Source: Gyrodactylus bullatarudis (lineage: Eukaryota > Platyhelminthes > Monogenea > Gyrodactylidea > Gyrodactylidae). From it: DNA of 29,592 nucleotides. Every line of letters starts with the position of its first letter. Within the stretch, counting starts at the first letter, position 1. Position numbers and translations under genes: made by a program. The stretch spans positions 1 through 29,592 of the forward strand of contig SSNU01000203.1 in assembly GCA_012064415.1 (NCBI GenBank), written 5' to 3'. The notes below the pieces were generated by a model. That model was given only the letters and a program-made list of their open reading frames with translations. It ran no database searches and was not told the origin of the DNA. Positions 8,112 to 20,100 of this stretch are shown here, piece after piece.

Positions 8112-11100
8112 CTGAAATAGGGAATTAACTTGAGTGGAACCAAATTTATAATGAGTCGATATACATTGATGATTTATTTATTAGAAATTTATAGAAAAAC
8201 GAAAAGGTTTATATGTGAAATTTGTTAAAGTATTCTTAAAATTCAGCTTGAATAATAATTCACAAATTAAGCTAGCTGGTATGAAAATGAGAATTTACGA
8301 TTTTACCAAAAACTCAATATTCTTCTCTGGATCGTAAGGAACAAAATTATTGTTTCAATTCCATAATGAAAATAAGAAAAATTCAATCAAGTCAAAATTA
8401 GGCAGTTTTTTGAATTCTGAAAATGCGTCAAATTCTTACGTATTCAACTTTCAAGCCCAAAATTTCTCAAATGGCTCTAAAGATGATCTGAAATTTCAGT
8501 AATGAATTGCTTTAAATCATCGTAATCGAAAAAAAACTTAAACTTCCAAGTTGAACAAGTGCATTTTCAAAATTCAAAAAATATCTAAATCAATTTTTTC
8601 TATTTCAATGAATAATTGGCCCATTTCATAATGGGCATTAAAATTTGGTTCCTATCTGGAGATTTTTGAAAAAATAGTAAATTATCATCTTCATATCAAC
8701 TAGCTTTTGTAGGAAAATTTTGAAAAAAAATATCATCAATTACATTGAATTCTCTGATAATTATTTCAATAACTAGAGCAAAAACTAGAATCTTGTAAGA
8801 TAAGTAAAATTTATCTTGTCCTAGTTTATGAAATACAACAGTTTTAGTTTCGCATGAATACTTCGAGTCCTTTTCACTAAAATGATACTCACATGTTAGC
8901 AGCAGATCCAAGCATGAATTTGGTATTCTCACTCAGGGTAATGGATCTGTTAAAAGTATTTGAGTGAAATTGAAATTCAGAAAAAACTTGATTCGTCTAA
9001 AGGACATCATTATTCTTGAAAAACAAACTATTTTGAGAATGTATACGATTTATAATGGTTATTAATCATTGATTGATTCTTTTGGTGATTTAAGAAACAA
9101 ACTCTTCAATGTGAGTCTACTGAATAAATCTGAGCAAAAAGTAGATTTAATTGGAATAAACCAACTTTTTTCGAAAGCCTCTTCCAGACGTTTCGGTACT
9201 TGGATAGTCAAGTATTATCTTAAGTGGATGAGACGCTTGTAACCTGATAGGAATATTTAGGTTTTTAGATAAAATTAAAGAGTTCAGGGTACAAGCGTCT
9301 TATCCACTGAAGAAGATATTTGACTAGGTCCGAAGCGTCTGGAAGAGGCTTTGGTTATAAATCTATTTTTACTATAGATGAAAGTACTATAAAGTGAGAA
9401 GAGATAAATTAAAATCTAAGTCTTCACCGTTTATCGAGGATTTCAGATTCCATCATTGAACAAAAAAAATTTCCTCTTAAATCCGAAATAATTTTACACT
9501 GCATATTTAGACAATGGACAGAAAACGTTTTGGTGATTTTGCATTCAAAAAAGAAGATGATTAATAAGTTCAGATAAAATTTTAAAAATTAGTTCATTCA
9601 AAGTTCAAGGCTTATAACTCCTCCAATGGATATTAAATATAATTTTTCTTCAAGTTACAGTTGTATCGGAGAGTAAAGTCCTGCTCAAAAAAGTGCCTTC
9701 ACAAAAGTTTTTATAACATTGCTATTTCATGAGATTTTGTTAAAATTTTTTTTTATTATTGAAATTTATTTATTCCTTCGATAAATTATCCATTTAGAAA
9801 TCATCCAAGACTTGTTAATGTAATGTTAATTAAATTTAAAAAATCTGTCCAAAATCAACAAAATTGAAATTTACAATTACAAATTATTTAGTGGTGAAAA
9901 TTTTTTCATATCAATTTTTTATCATTTGTAATTATATTAAATTTATTAATTAAAAGAATTTTATATATATTTCAACTTTATTTTAGTATTTTTGAAATAA
10001 TTCATATTTTAACACTCAAATATTTCAAATATCTTCCTTTTTTGTTATCGTGAATTTCAACCAATAGAATTCAAGGTCATTTCAAGGTTAAATATGAGAC
10101 CATATGTCATAAAAATGTCAACTTAAAATGATATAACCGTTTGGTAATCAAGAATATTACTAAACTGTGAATGTGTTGGTGATTTAATATTAAGCCTAGT
10201 TATTAATGTCTCATTAATTATGAGTAAATTAGAGTTACTATTCACACCTAGTGATTGTTTTATTAATGGGCTTATTTAATAATTCTTGGATCTGTTCAAT
10301 AATTATTTTATTTACAAATATTTTCAAAACAATATGGTCCATTAATAATCTATGATTTCTCCTCTACTCTCTATAATTTTCTGAAGTCTTCGTGGAATGG
10401 ACTCAATGCATTTGTCCACAGCAGCTTTTTTTTTCTTTGAAATTATACATTTATTAAATTTAAAAGAAAATCATTATTATAAAGAAATTATTACAAAATT
10501 AGTTTTTTGAATAGTTAAAATAACAGATCGACCTCGTCATTGGGAAATCTGCAGTGTTGGCTCATAAATAGTCAAACTTAAGTTAGGAGCAGTCGAAAAG
10601 TCAGATACTGAAATTCCATGATATTTTCAAATAAATATTCGATCAAAAAGATAAGATTAATGAAGGTGGGGGAAAAGAAGGGATTTTGAATAGTCAATTT
10701 TAGATCTTATATGAGAAATTATAGATTTAAGATCATTAAGATTGTCACATTCTTGGAGATTGAATTTTTTTTGTAAAAGTTTTAAGTGAGGAACTAAGAA
10801 ATTGTCCTCATAACAGGCATTCCTGAGATTGTAGCCTTTATTAACATTTGAGACAAATTTCAGGAAAAATTTTACTACAAAAGCCATCCTTCTGACCCAC
10901 AGTGGCGAAAAGCCAGATGATATTATCAGGTCATTATATGGATAGAGGCAAGGGTAGATGGATTTTAGGAACCTGTATTGAATATGTTCAAGCTAAATAG
11001 CACTTTTATAAGTCATGCTTGGGGTAAGAGGCGAAACATAGTCAAAGTGGGGCAAAACTAAGCTTTTATATGCTTTTAGTTTAATTAACTGTGAAGACAA

Positions 11101-14100
11101 GAACCGGTTAATACAGTAGAGACGTTTGTTAATGGTGCCTATCTTCGCTGTGGGTGAAATTTTAAGATTAGAGGAGATTTGAAATCCAAGGTCTGAAGTG
11201 TCAAGAACAAATTCTCCGGGAATGAGGAGATTGTTCAAAAATGATTCCGGCAGACCGTTAGGTAGCATAATCCTACATTTATTTCGGTTGATTTCCAGTC
11301 CCACTGAATTAAGAGATTCTTTCAGTGATTTGAAGTAGTTATTGATTTTAAATATATCCATAACATTGTCAACTGGAAAGACAAATTTAATATCATCCGC
11401 AAACTTAAATAGACGACCAATATCATCAGTCACCTGAATATCAGCCATACATAAGTTAAAAAGAAGAGGTCCAATTGAAGAACCTTGCGGAACACCAGAT
11501 GTTATTTTTAATGACGAACTCAGGTGATTTTTAAATTTTGTTTTTTGAGATCTATTAGTAAGAAAGTTCATAACAAGATTAGAGATATGAGAATTAATAT
11601 TAAAATCGGAGAGTTTTTTACTTATATAAGAGAATTTCAATTTATCAAAGGCTTTTGATAGATCTATGTAATAGATGATAATATATTTATGAGAGGATTT
11701 AATGGCTAAAGAATAATTGAGAAAAGATAAAATGTTGGTTCCAGTATTACGGCCACAAATGAATCCATGTTGAGTGGCATCAGGAAAAAGAAGAGGAAGA
11801 CAATCAGTGATAGATAAAAAATGTTTAGTGAAGAAATAGGCCTCAGCTCTTCAATTGAGGAGTATTTCGATAATTTAGGTATAGGAGTGATAATTACTTT
11901 TAGCCAATCACTAGGGATGACATTTTGACTAATGCAATAGTTAAGATATTGAGCAAGACCTATAATAAAGCAATTGGGGAGAGAAAGTAGGAGATTGAAA
12001 GAATTGAAGTAGCAGTCCAATCTGTTAAGAGACTTGCTACTTTTAAGCAGATTAATAATATCAGATGCAACAAGACAAGGTGGAATGTCATTAGATGATT
12101 TGTAAGGACATATTTCTGGAGTATTAAAATTAGAAACGAAATATTCGTTGATATTATGGCAAAAAGTAGAGTCATCTGAGTTTGAAAAGTTATTAATTGA
12201 GGAGTGTTTATTAGAGTTGAGCAGGCATAGTAGTTTAGACCAGGCCCTACGAGGATAGATTTTAAGATCATTTGATAAGGATTTTTCAAATGATTGTATT
12301 GAAACGAGGTTTAGATCGTTTAGAGAATTTAAAATTAATCTTGAGTTAACCGAGGTTCTGGTAGATTTTTCGATAAGCAAGTTAAAAATATTGTTATTTA
12401 AGATATTATCTTTAAAAATGAAGTCTTTGTATCTTAAGTAAAAATGAGAAATTTTTTTAAAGTCAACCATCAAATTTTTATATTCGAAAGGCAATTGTCT
12501 TTGGTTGGACCGAGTTGAACTTTACCATTAAAGTCACTGATAAGAGTTCTTATGAAGTTGATTACTAAGTGAGCGGAATTTTGATCAATAGTCTCCATGA
12601 AGAATGATTTTTGAGATATTCTTTTTATAATTTTGAACTTTTGGTTTGAGAGAAGCAGCACGATTTTTTGAAGTACCAATTGTTTTACTATGTGATGCAT
12701 TCTTGTGTTTGAAGTCAAAGTTAACCAATGGAGGAGGAAAAGATTTGTATGAATAGTCCATAGGAGGTGGTTTAGTAAATGATGATGCAGGCTGTACATA
12801 ATTATAATTATATGTTAGACCAAGTCTATTCTTCAGGTTAAAGTTTTCATCATTTAGAGCTTTAATTGAGTTGTCTTTCTCAGCAATTATAAGTTTGAGA
12901 TTGTATATCTTAGAGTTGACAAATGAGAAAATCTCATTAATTATAAAGTCAACATGCTGAGATGTTTCGGATGGAGCGCCAGAAGACAAGCACTTAAACA
13001 TTTTTTAACTTGAGTTAAGCCTTTTACTTCTGGAAAGTTGGCCAAACGCTGAACTTTTTCATTTATGTCGTTAGAGGAATCATCACCAGAAACCAAGTAC
13101 CTAAAAATGTGATAATACATTTTCAATAATTCTTTTGTATTCAAGCTTACCAATATCTCTTCATAATGCCAAATATATTCTCAATGACATTGATGTCAGG
13201 ACTTTTTGCTGGAAAATCGACAACTCTTATTCTCGATCGGCTTAAACATCCTCTGACATAAGCTGAGTCGTGAACTGGGGCATGATCCATGAGTACATAT
13301 AAATGTTCCCTGCGATATCCTTCGTAATGTCGGAAATTTTGGGTCACGAGACTCAGGAAAGCTCTACCATTAATATTTCCGGATGCTGGAGTGAGAGTAA
13401 TACCTTGCCCGAATTTGATGCTAGCAAAAAACATGACTTTCTTTGGGAATTTTTCTCTTCTTATACGCTTCGTTTTGTCATAAGTCAAGTCGTCACAAGT
13501 TAAAACTCTTCCCCATCCAGAATACTTTTGGTTAGAGAATGTCACTTCATCAGTAAAGATAAGACTTTTCCAATACTCAAGTGGCTTGTTTACATTTTCC
13601 TGTGCAAAACTCAGGCGATCTTTCTTGTGCTTTTCTGTCAAATTTGGTACATTACGAGCATCTTTCTGTTCGATACCAATCCTTGCCATCGTGTTGTGTA
13701 GAGTCCTGTTTAACGAATGTAAATATATTAACTTTTCAAGTTGTAAATTCCTTCTCTTTTATGAGAACTTACGAATAACTGACGTTGGGATAGAAATTCT
13801 TTTGAATCTCTCTGATCGTCCTTGTATGATTCCTTTTCACGATTGTTTTGAGTCTTAAGGCTTCATGTAATGTAAACTTTCTCGGTCTACCGGAAACAGG
13901 AGTACAAATCGTATGGTTGTCATTCTTGATACGACTAACAGTTTTTATAGATACTCCTGTGTGTTGAGCTATCTCTCTCAAAGTCAAATTTGATTGGAGC
14001 TAACTTTGAATAACACGTTTTTCGTCTTCATTAATTCTTATATTAATTGTATATGCTTTTGTAAAGTTAATACGAAGAATGACTGTAGAATGAATGCGTG

Positions 14101-17100
14101 AATAAATAAGTATATTTTACAAGGCAATCTTTTATACGAATCCCAAGATTCAGTTATAAATCTATGTAAAAATTATATATTTAGATTTTATTCATTCTAA
14201 TTTGATGAAAATGGAACTCAAGAGTTTTATAATAATCGAGATATCATATAAGGACTTTACTTTCCGATACAACTGTATAGTTAATCATTATAATTATCGA
14301 TTTTATTGATAACTTTGGAAGTAATTCAATATTAATCTTGCCTTTCGTGTTAATTTAAAAAAAACAGAAAATCTAATGTAGTATAATTAGCCCTACTAAG
14401 ATTTTTACGAAAACCTCGATTTTTTCATCAAAAATTCAAACAGATTTTTTAGAATCGTACTCATGTTGTCCAATTTTACGATTTGAAGAAAAAAATTATA
14501 ATTTTCGAAAGATTTACAATTTTCGAGGGATTTCAATTAATCGAAATTTCATTGTTTTTTAAATAGTGAAAATTATCAAAAAATCAGTAATCAGCTAAAA
14601 GTGGTCAACATGAGTAGAATCCCAAAAAATTCTTTATTGGAATTTTTGATGAAAAAATCAAGGTTTTCGTAAAAATTATAGATTCCTAACTAGCTTTATG
14701 GACGACCATATCCAGGAATTTCTTTCTTCAAAAGACCTGTGACAATCTCCATTCTGTTGGACGAAAGAAGACCGAGGGTCACAAGATCAATTTGACTTTC
14801 AGATACATAATAAAATTTCTTAAAAATCATGAACAATTTAAGAAGCAAATCATCTACATTATCATATTTTTCTGAAATTATAATTTGAATGATTATTCAA
14901 CATAGCCTATTTCAACGTCATACAACGATGATTCATTTGTTTGTTTTGAAGGTAAGACAAGCCATCATTCGGTTTAAAAGTTGAAAATAATTAAATAAAT
15001 CATCAATTAACATTACAATAATATACAATTGAAAATTTTATTTAAAACACAGAGACTATTTAGTTTGATTCATAAAGGATTTACTTAAACCTGAAAAAAA
15101 TACTCTATTGATTTATAAATTTGAATGCACTTGTGGGGCTTCATATATAGGACGGACTATAAGGAAACTTTCTACAAGATCCAGGGATCATTTGAAGAAA
15201 GACACAGCGGTTTCACGACATCTCAAACAGGAAAATCATACTGCCTTAATTTCGAATTTTGCTATTCTTTACAAAAATCCCGGAGATGACAGCATAGATG
15301 TATGGGTGAAAGAGAAATTCTTTAATAACTTATACAAACCAAATCTATGCGTTCAGAAAAATTACTCATACAATCTTCAACTCCCCTGGCCTATGTAAGC
15401 TTTTTCACTTTTCTCTACAGTGTTGCTATTTATTGGAGAGTTTTGGTGTTTTTTTCAGCTTACATATTATTCTAATTTTATTCATCTTTTACTATTTCGA
15501 TCATTATTTTTAAATTATTATCTTGAATGAATCTTTTAACTCTTATCATTTTTAAAGCAATGCCACTGATGTTGCTTTGAGAAATGCGCATATGATTTCC
15601 AAATATCTCTTTCTCACATATTTCCAAATTATGAATTTAAGTGGATACACGGACCTTTTTGATAAACAACGTGAATTACTCATTCATAATGAAAAAAATT
15701 GGTTTTTAAAATAAATTTCTTGAGATCTTTGAAGTTTATTTTAGAAAAGAATACAAGCAAGGGTTTTTGATACATGTTAGAGTCTGAAAGATTGGAAAAT
15801 TGTGTGCAAACTATAGAAACTTGGTAAGTTATACATTGAATTGAAACATTTACGAGTACTCACTTGTTCGAGATAATTTGATTATGAAAGTTGTTGGAAT
15901 GCTTGGAGCAGGAAGTTTCTAACTCTGGCCTTGAATCCAGAAACAAATGTAGACTGGGATTAATGTTGATTAACGAATCATTTTGATCGTAATCGTCATT
16001 CATGTCATCAGATTGAATTAGATCTGGGATTCTGTAATCGAAATGAAATTATGAATACTGTATTAAAGAATGAATTTGATAAATTGCATACAAATGTTAG
16101 TTTAACGACTGATCAAGAAACTAAACAGATTCTCTAGTTAATAGTTCAGAGGATAAGAATTTTTATGTCTAGAAATTACTTGTCGCATGTGAGTGAAAAT
16201 TTCCCAGAAATAGTCTTTGTATAGGAATTTGATAATATATATTGTTGAACTTCATCAAAAAGTGAAATGAGAAGTGACCCCCCCCTCCTTGCTTCTTGAA
16301 TGCAAATTACAATCAGCTCAACCATTAGAGGTGCACAAAACTTTCGCATCGTGGTAGTATTTATATGTCAACCAGGCTAGAGCCTGAAGAAATATAACAT
16401 TAATCACAATAATATGCCTCTGTTTTCTCTAACCTTCCCCCATGAGTTAAGAATCCTATAATGGTTACATTTAATACAATCTCCAGTGTTTTAAATAGAC
16501 AAAAAGTCAAATAGAAATCATTCCAGTATATTAAAGTTAGTTGATATAAAGTTTGATTTTTACAGAAAACTCGATTTTTTCATTACGAATTCGAATTTGT
16601 TAAAGATTTGAAAAAAATCTTTTGGCCAGTTTCAAATCAATAAACATATTCAGCTCCAAGTTCGAAAAAATTTTGGCGCCAAATCGAAATTTGAAAAATT
16701 ATTCATAAAACTAATTTTTTTCAGAATTTATTTCTTCAAATGATAAAAGTCGCAAACATGAGTAGGATTCCAAAAAAATTTATGACAAATTCGAATTTGT
16801 GATGAAATAAAGCAACAAGATGTTTTCTGAAAGATGAAATAAAAAATTAAAATAACCAGGGTTGAACAGAAATCGATTTTTGTTTTGTTATTTTTCTACA
16901 TTAACAAGACTGTGTTAGACGACTAAATGGGTAGGTAAAATTTCTATTAAATAGAAAAAGAATGTCATTATTGTTTGTATCGATAATAATAACACATCAT
17001 GATGTTGAGGATTATTAATTAGGAGAAAAATTAGAAGATTAAAATTCTATCAAGAATAATGAATTTTAAATACAGAATCAATAGTTTTATAATAAAATTT

Positions 17101-20100
17101 ATTAAAACTTAGGTCGATATTGGAATTCTCAGCCATGTTCATCCAAACGTTTCGACGGTGATTGTCTTCACACGCCTTCTTCAGTGGTACGACAAGTTTG
17201 CCAAAAAACAAATTACTATTTATATACTTTCATGATCTCATACCTATCAGTTTTGTCCAATCAGATGAGAGAATAGAATAATACAAGAGGCTGACCTAAG
17301 ATAATAAANNNNNNNNNNNNNNNNNNNNNNNNNNNNNNNNNNNNNNNNNNNNNNNNNNNNNNNNNNNNNNNNNNNNNNNNNNNNNNNNNNNNNNNNNNNN
17401 NNNNNNNNNNNNNNNNNNNNNNNNNNNNNNNNNNNNNNNNNNNNNNNNNNNNNNNNNNNNNNNNNNNNNNNNNNNNNNNNNNNNNNNNNNNNNNNNNNNN
17501 NNNNNNNNNNNNNNNNNNNNNNNNNNNNNNNNNNNNNNNNNNNNNNNNNNNNNNNNNNNNNNNNNNNNNNNNNNNNNNNNNNNNNNNNNNNNNNNNNNNN
17601 NNNNNNNNNNNNNNNNNNNNNNNNNNNNNNNNNNNNNNNNNNNNNNNNNNNNNNNNNNNNNNNNNNNNNNNNNNNNNNNNNNNNNNNNNNNNNNNNNNNN
17701 NNNNNNNNNNNNNNNNNNNNNNNNNNNNNNNNNNNNNNNNNNNNNNNNNNNNNNNNNNNNNNNNNNNNNNNNNNNNNNNNNAAAAACAACCTTAAAATTA
17801 TATTTTTTATAAATTTTAGATAACAAAATATTAAGTGGGCTATGTTCTAAAACAATGATTTTTTTGATGTCTAAATTTTGATTTTTAATGATTTTAGGTG
17901 AATAAAATATATTAAAAACCTCTTCCTTAATTCTATCGATCATTTTTGTAGGTTAACTATTTTTATTTAAAATAATAATGATACTTTTAATGGAAATGTT
18001 GATGAAGTGAACATTGAGCAGTGTTGGATTCAGCTTTTTGGCAAAAGAAGGAAGTTAAATCAAATCTGATGAAAAAATTATAACTCTTTTCTGTCCTGAT
18101 TATCTATACTTTATTATCTTAGGTCAGCCTCTTGTATTATTCTATTCTCTCATCTGATTGGACAAAACTGATAGGTATGAGATCATGAAAGTATATAAAT
18201 AGTAATTTGTTTTTTGGCAAACTTGTCGTACCACTGACAATAAATTTTATTATAAAACTAATTTTAGATCATTTTTCACAGAATCAATAGTTATTATGAC
18301 TGCTCGAGAAATCAATTATAAACTAATTAAAAAATCTTTTAAACAAAAAATATCTTCAAAAAATTACACCTTTTCCATGTTATTTTGAGAGAAAAACTAA
18401 AACAAACGGTTAGAAAAGTTTTTTCGTTTTGCAAGTCGTGAAAAGGGAGGTGGGGTTCATATCTCTTAGCGTAAATGTTAAAGGTCGAAAGTTCAACTCA
18501 TTCTGATTGGTTCAAACTTTGGGGGATAAGCTTTACTACTTTTAAGGGAAATTAAAATCTGATGAAAGTGTAAAATGAGGATTTTGGACCTGACTAGGCT
18601 AGTTTCTTATTCCTAATTAATAATGCCAATTGAAAAGGTATGGAGCTCATTCAAAAGTAAAATGAAAGAAGAGTACTCAAATGATTTTTGGCAAATTTTC
18701 AAAATCTGAGCATTTTATTCATACATTTTAATCTGACTTGGAAACAACAAATATTTAAACTTTATAAAATACAGATTAAAGTTTATATTTAAATTTTGAC
18801 CATACTTCCACGAGTTCCTTAAAAAGAAAATCAGTCTTCTAACCCAGTATTCTTTCACACCAAGTTTTGAAGCCATTTTGAACATATACTTTTTTTTGTT
18901 ATAAATAAATTTGAAAATTTAATTTTCAAAAAATATGGCAACAATAAACTCTCGTTATGGAAGAATATAAACATATCTCTGAATAAAAATGTTCAAACTA
19001 TTCTACGTATTTATTTTACTCCAGCTAGAGCTAATTGATATAAAGTAGAGAAACAAACTAATCCTCAATGAATTTGGGAATTTTTACAAAAATCTAATTT
19101 TTTGGAAACCAATTCAAGAAAATAGTTGAGTTGGCGCGAGTTTTCCCTTTTTTTAATTTTGAGTGCAAAATTTTCGGTGATTTCAAGGTTTCGAGAGGAA
19201 TCTAACATTATTTTTCATGATAGGTCATATTTCCCTTTTCCATATGTATTGTTGTTGAATTGACCAATAAGATCGTCTTTAGTAAGACAATGGATGATGT
19301 GATACTTGATGACAGTAAAATTTCTCATGCCACCTGATGTTTATTTATTACATCTTCAAGTTAAAATTTTGAAAATAAATTACAAGTAGTATATTAATTA
19401 CTCGATTGTGAAATAACTAACAAGTAGTATGAGTTTTTAATATAGAAAATCGTTAGAGCATATTTTATGCGCATATTAATGAATATTTAGGTCATATTTC
19501 TTGAGGCCCTAATAATTACAATATCATAATCATAGGAAAAGACTGGTTTATCTCATCAATTAACATTACAATAATATACAATTGAAAATTTTATTTAAAA
19601 CACAGAGACTATTTAGTTTGATTCATAAAGGATTTACTTAAACCTGAAAAAAATACTCTATTGATTTATAAATTTGAATGCACTTGTGGGGCTTCATATA
19701 TAGGACGGACTATAAGGAAACTTTCTACAAGATCCAGGGATCATTTGAAGAAAGACACAGCGGTTTCACGACATCTCAAACAGGAAAATCATACTGCCTT
19801 AATTTCGAATTTTGCTATTCTTTACAAAAATCCCGGAGATGACAGCATAGATGTATGGGTGAAAGAGAAATTCTTTAATAACTTATATAAACCAAATCTA
19901 TGCGTTCAGAAAAATTACTCATACAATCTTCAACTCCCCTGGCCTATGTAAGCTTTTTCACTTTTCTCTCCATTTCCGTATTTATTTACAAGAATTATGA
20001 GGGCCATTTTTTCGAAGTTTGAAGTAGAAGAGTGATCAAAATTAGACAAGAAAATCAAATTTGCCAAATGTTATCCAATGATTCACTTCTTTATAGTTTA

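Larger units (their letters stand above)
9138..9373. mobile_element. Inverted repeat element with two hammerhead-like arms
   Basis: The left arm (about 9138-9246) and right arm (about 9284-9373) are reverse complements: AAGCCTCTTCCAGACG at 9175-9190 matches the right arm read backwards from about 9352. A core of about 40 bp between them is not repeated. Each arm carries one hammerhead-like motif, pointing outward. Ribozyme-bearing inverted ends are a known arrangement of Penelope-like elements, so this is probably a solo PLE end pair or a small derivative. Confidence 0.65.
10426..13001 (-). mobile_element. CR1/Jockey-like LINE inserted in the Tc1 transposase
   Basis: The element reads on the minus strand, with an A-rich 3' tail (nine A then GAAA, 10434-10426) directly joined to Tc1 sequence. 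It holds an ORF1-like segment at the 5' side and a reverse transcriptase, but no recognisable apurinic-type endonuclease between them. The 5' limit near 13001 is inferred from the ORF start. No target duplication of the GCTGCTGTGGAC sequence at the 3' flank is seen upstream, so 5' truncation or deletion at the junction is likely. Confidence 0.75.
9658..14275 (-). mobile_element. Tc1-like transposon with a LINE nested inside
   Basis: 25-bp terminal inverted repeats with one mismatch bound the element: CAGTTGTATCGG starts at 9658 and, in reverse complement, at 14275. Both ends are flanked by TA (9656-9657 and 14276-14277), the invariant Tc1/mariner target duplication. The transposase is on the minus strand: its N-terminal exons lie at 13.1-14.0 kb and its C-terminal end at 10342-10425, split by a LINE of about 2.6 kb. 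Without the LINE the element would be about 2 kb. It sits in the large DNTTIP1 intron on the same strand. Confidence 0.85.
17072..18292 (-). mobile_element. Penelope-like element with inverted ends and 15-bp target duplication
   Basis: ACAGAATCAATAGTT occurs at 17072-17086 and 18278-18292, directly flanking the element. The left end (17087-17308) and right end (about 18062-18277) are inverted copies of the R1 family. Between them lie the assembly gap and a minus-strand PLE-like coding segment. Long target duplications and inverted terminal copies are typical of PLEs. The right arm lacks about 105 bp: it jumps from CCACTGA straight to AATAAATTTTATT, removing the ribozyme-like core that the left arm keeps. 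Confidence 0.7.

Noticed and set aside
8696..8932. 78-codon minus-strand ORF
   Set aside because: It reads intron plus the 8893-8946 DNTTIP1 exon in a different frame; the spliced exon is better supported.
12941..13153. 70-codon minus-strand ORF as an independent gene
   Set aside because: Its upstream part is the Tc1 intron 2 read through; the downstream part is better explained as transposase exon C running toward the LINE junction.
13303..13858. Plus-strand ORFs antisense to the Tc1 transposase
   Set aside because: Overlap the DD34E catalytic exon and lack any motif.
16279..16287. C-runs (also at 28466) as telomeric or G-quadruplex signals
   Set aside because: Single homopolymer runs without a repeating unit; likely replication slippage tracts.
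17247..17943. Long ORFs spanning the N gap
   Set aside because: Most residues are unknown; only the 17782-17943 part can be read and is reported as a PLE segment.
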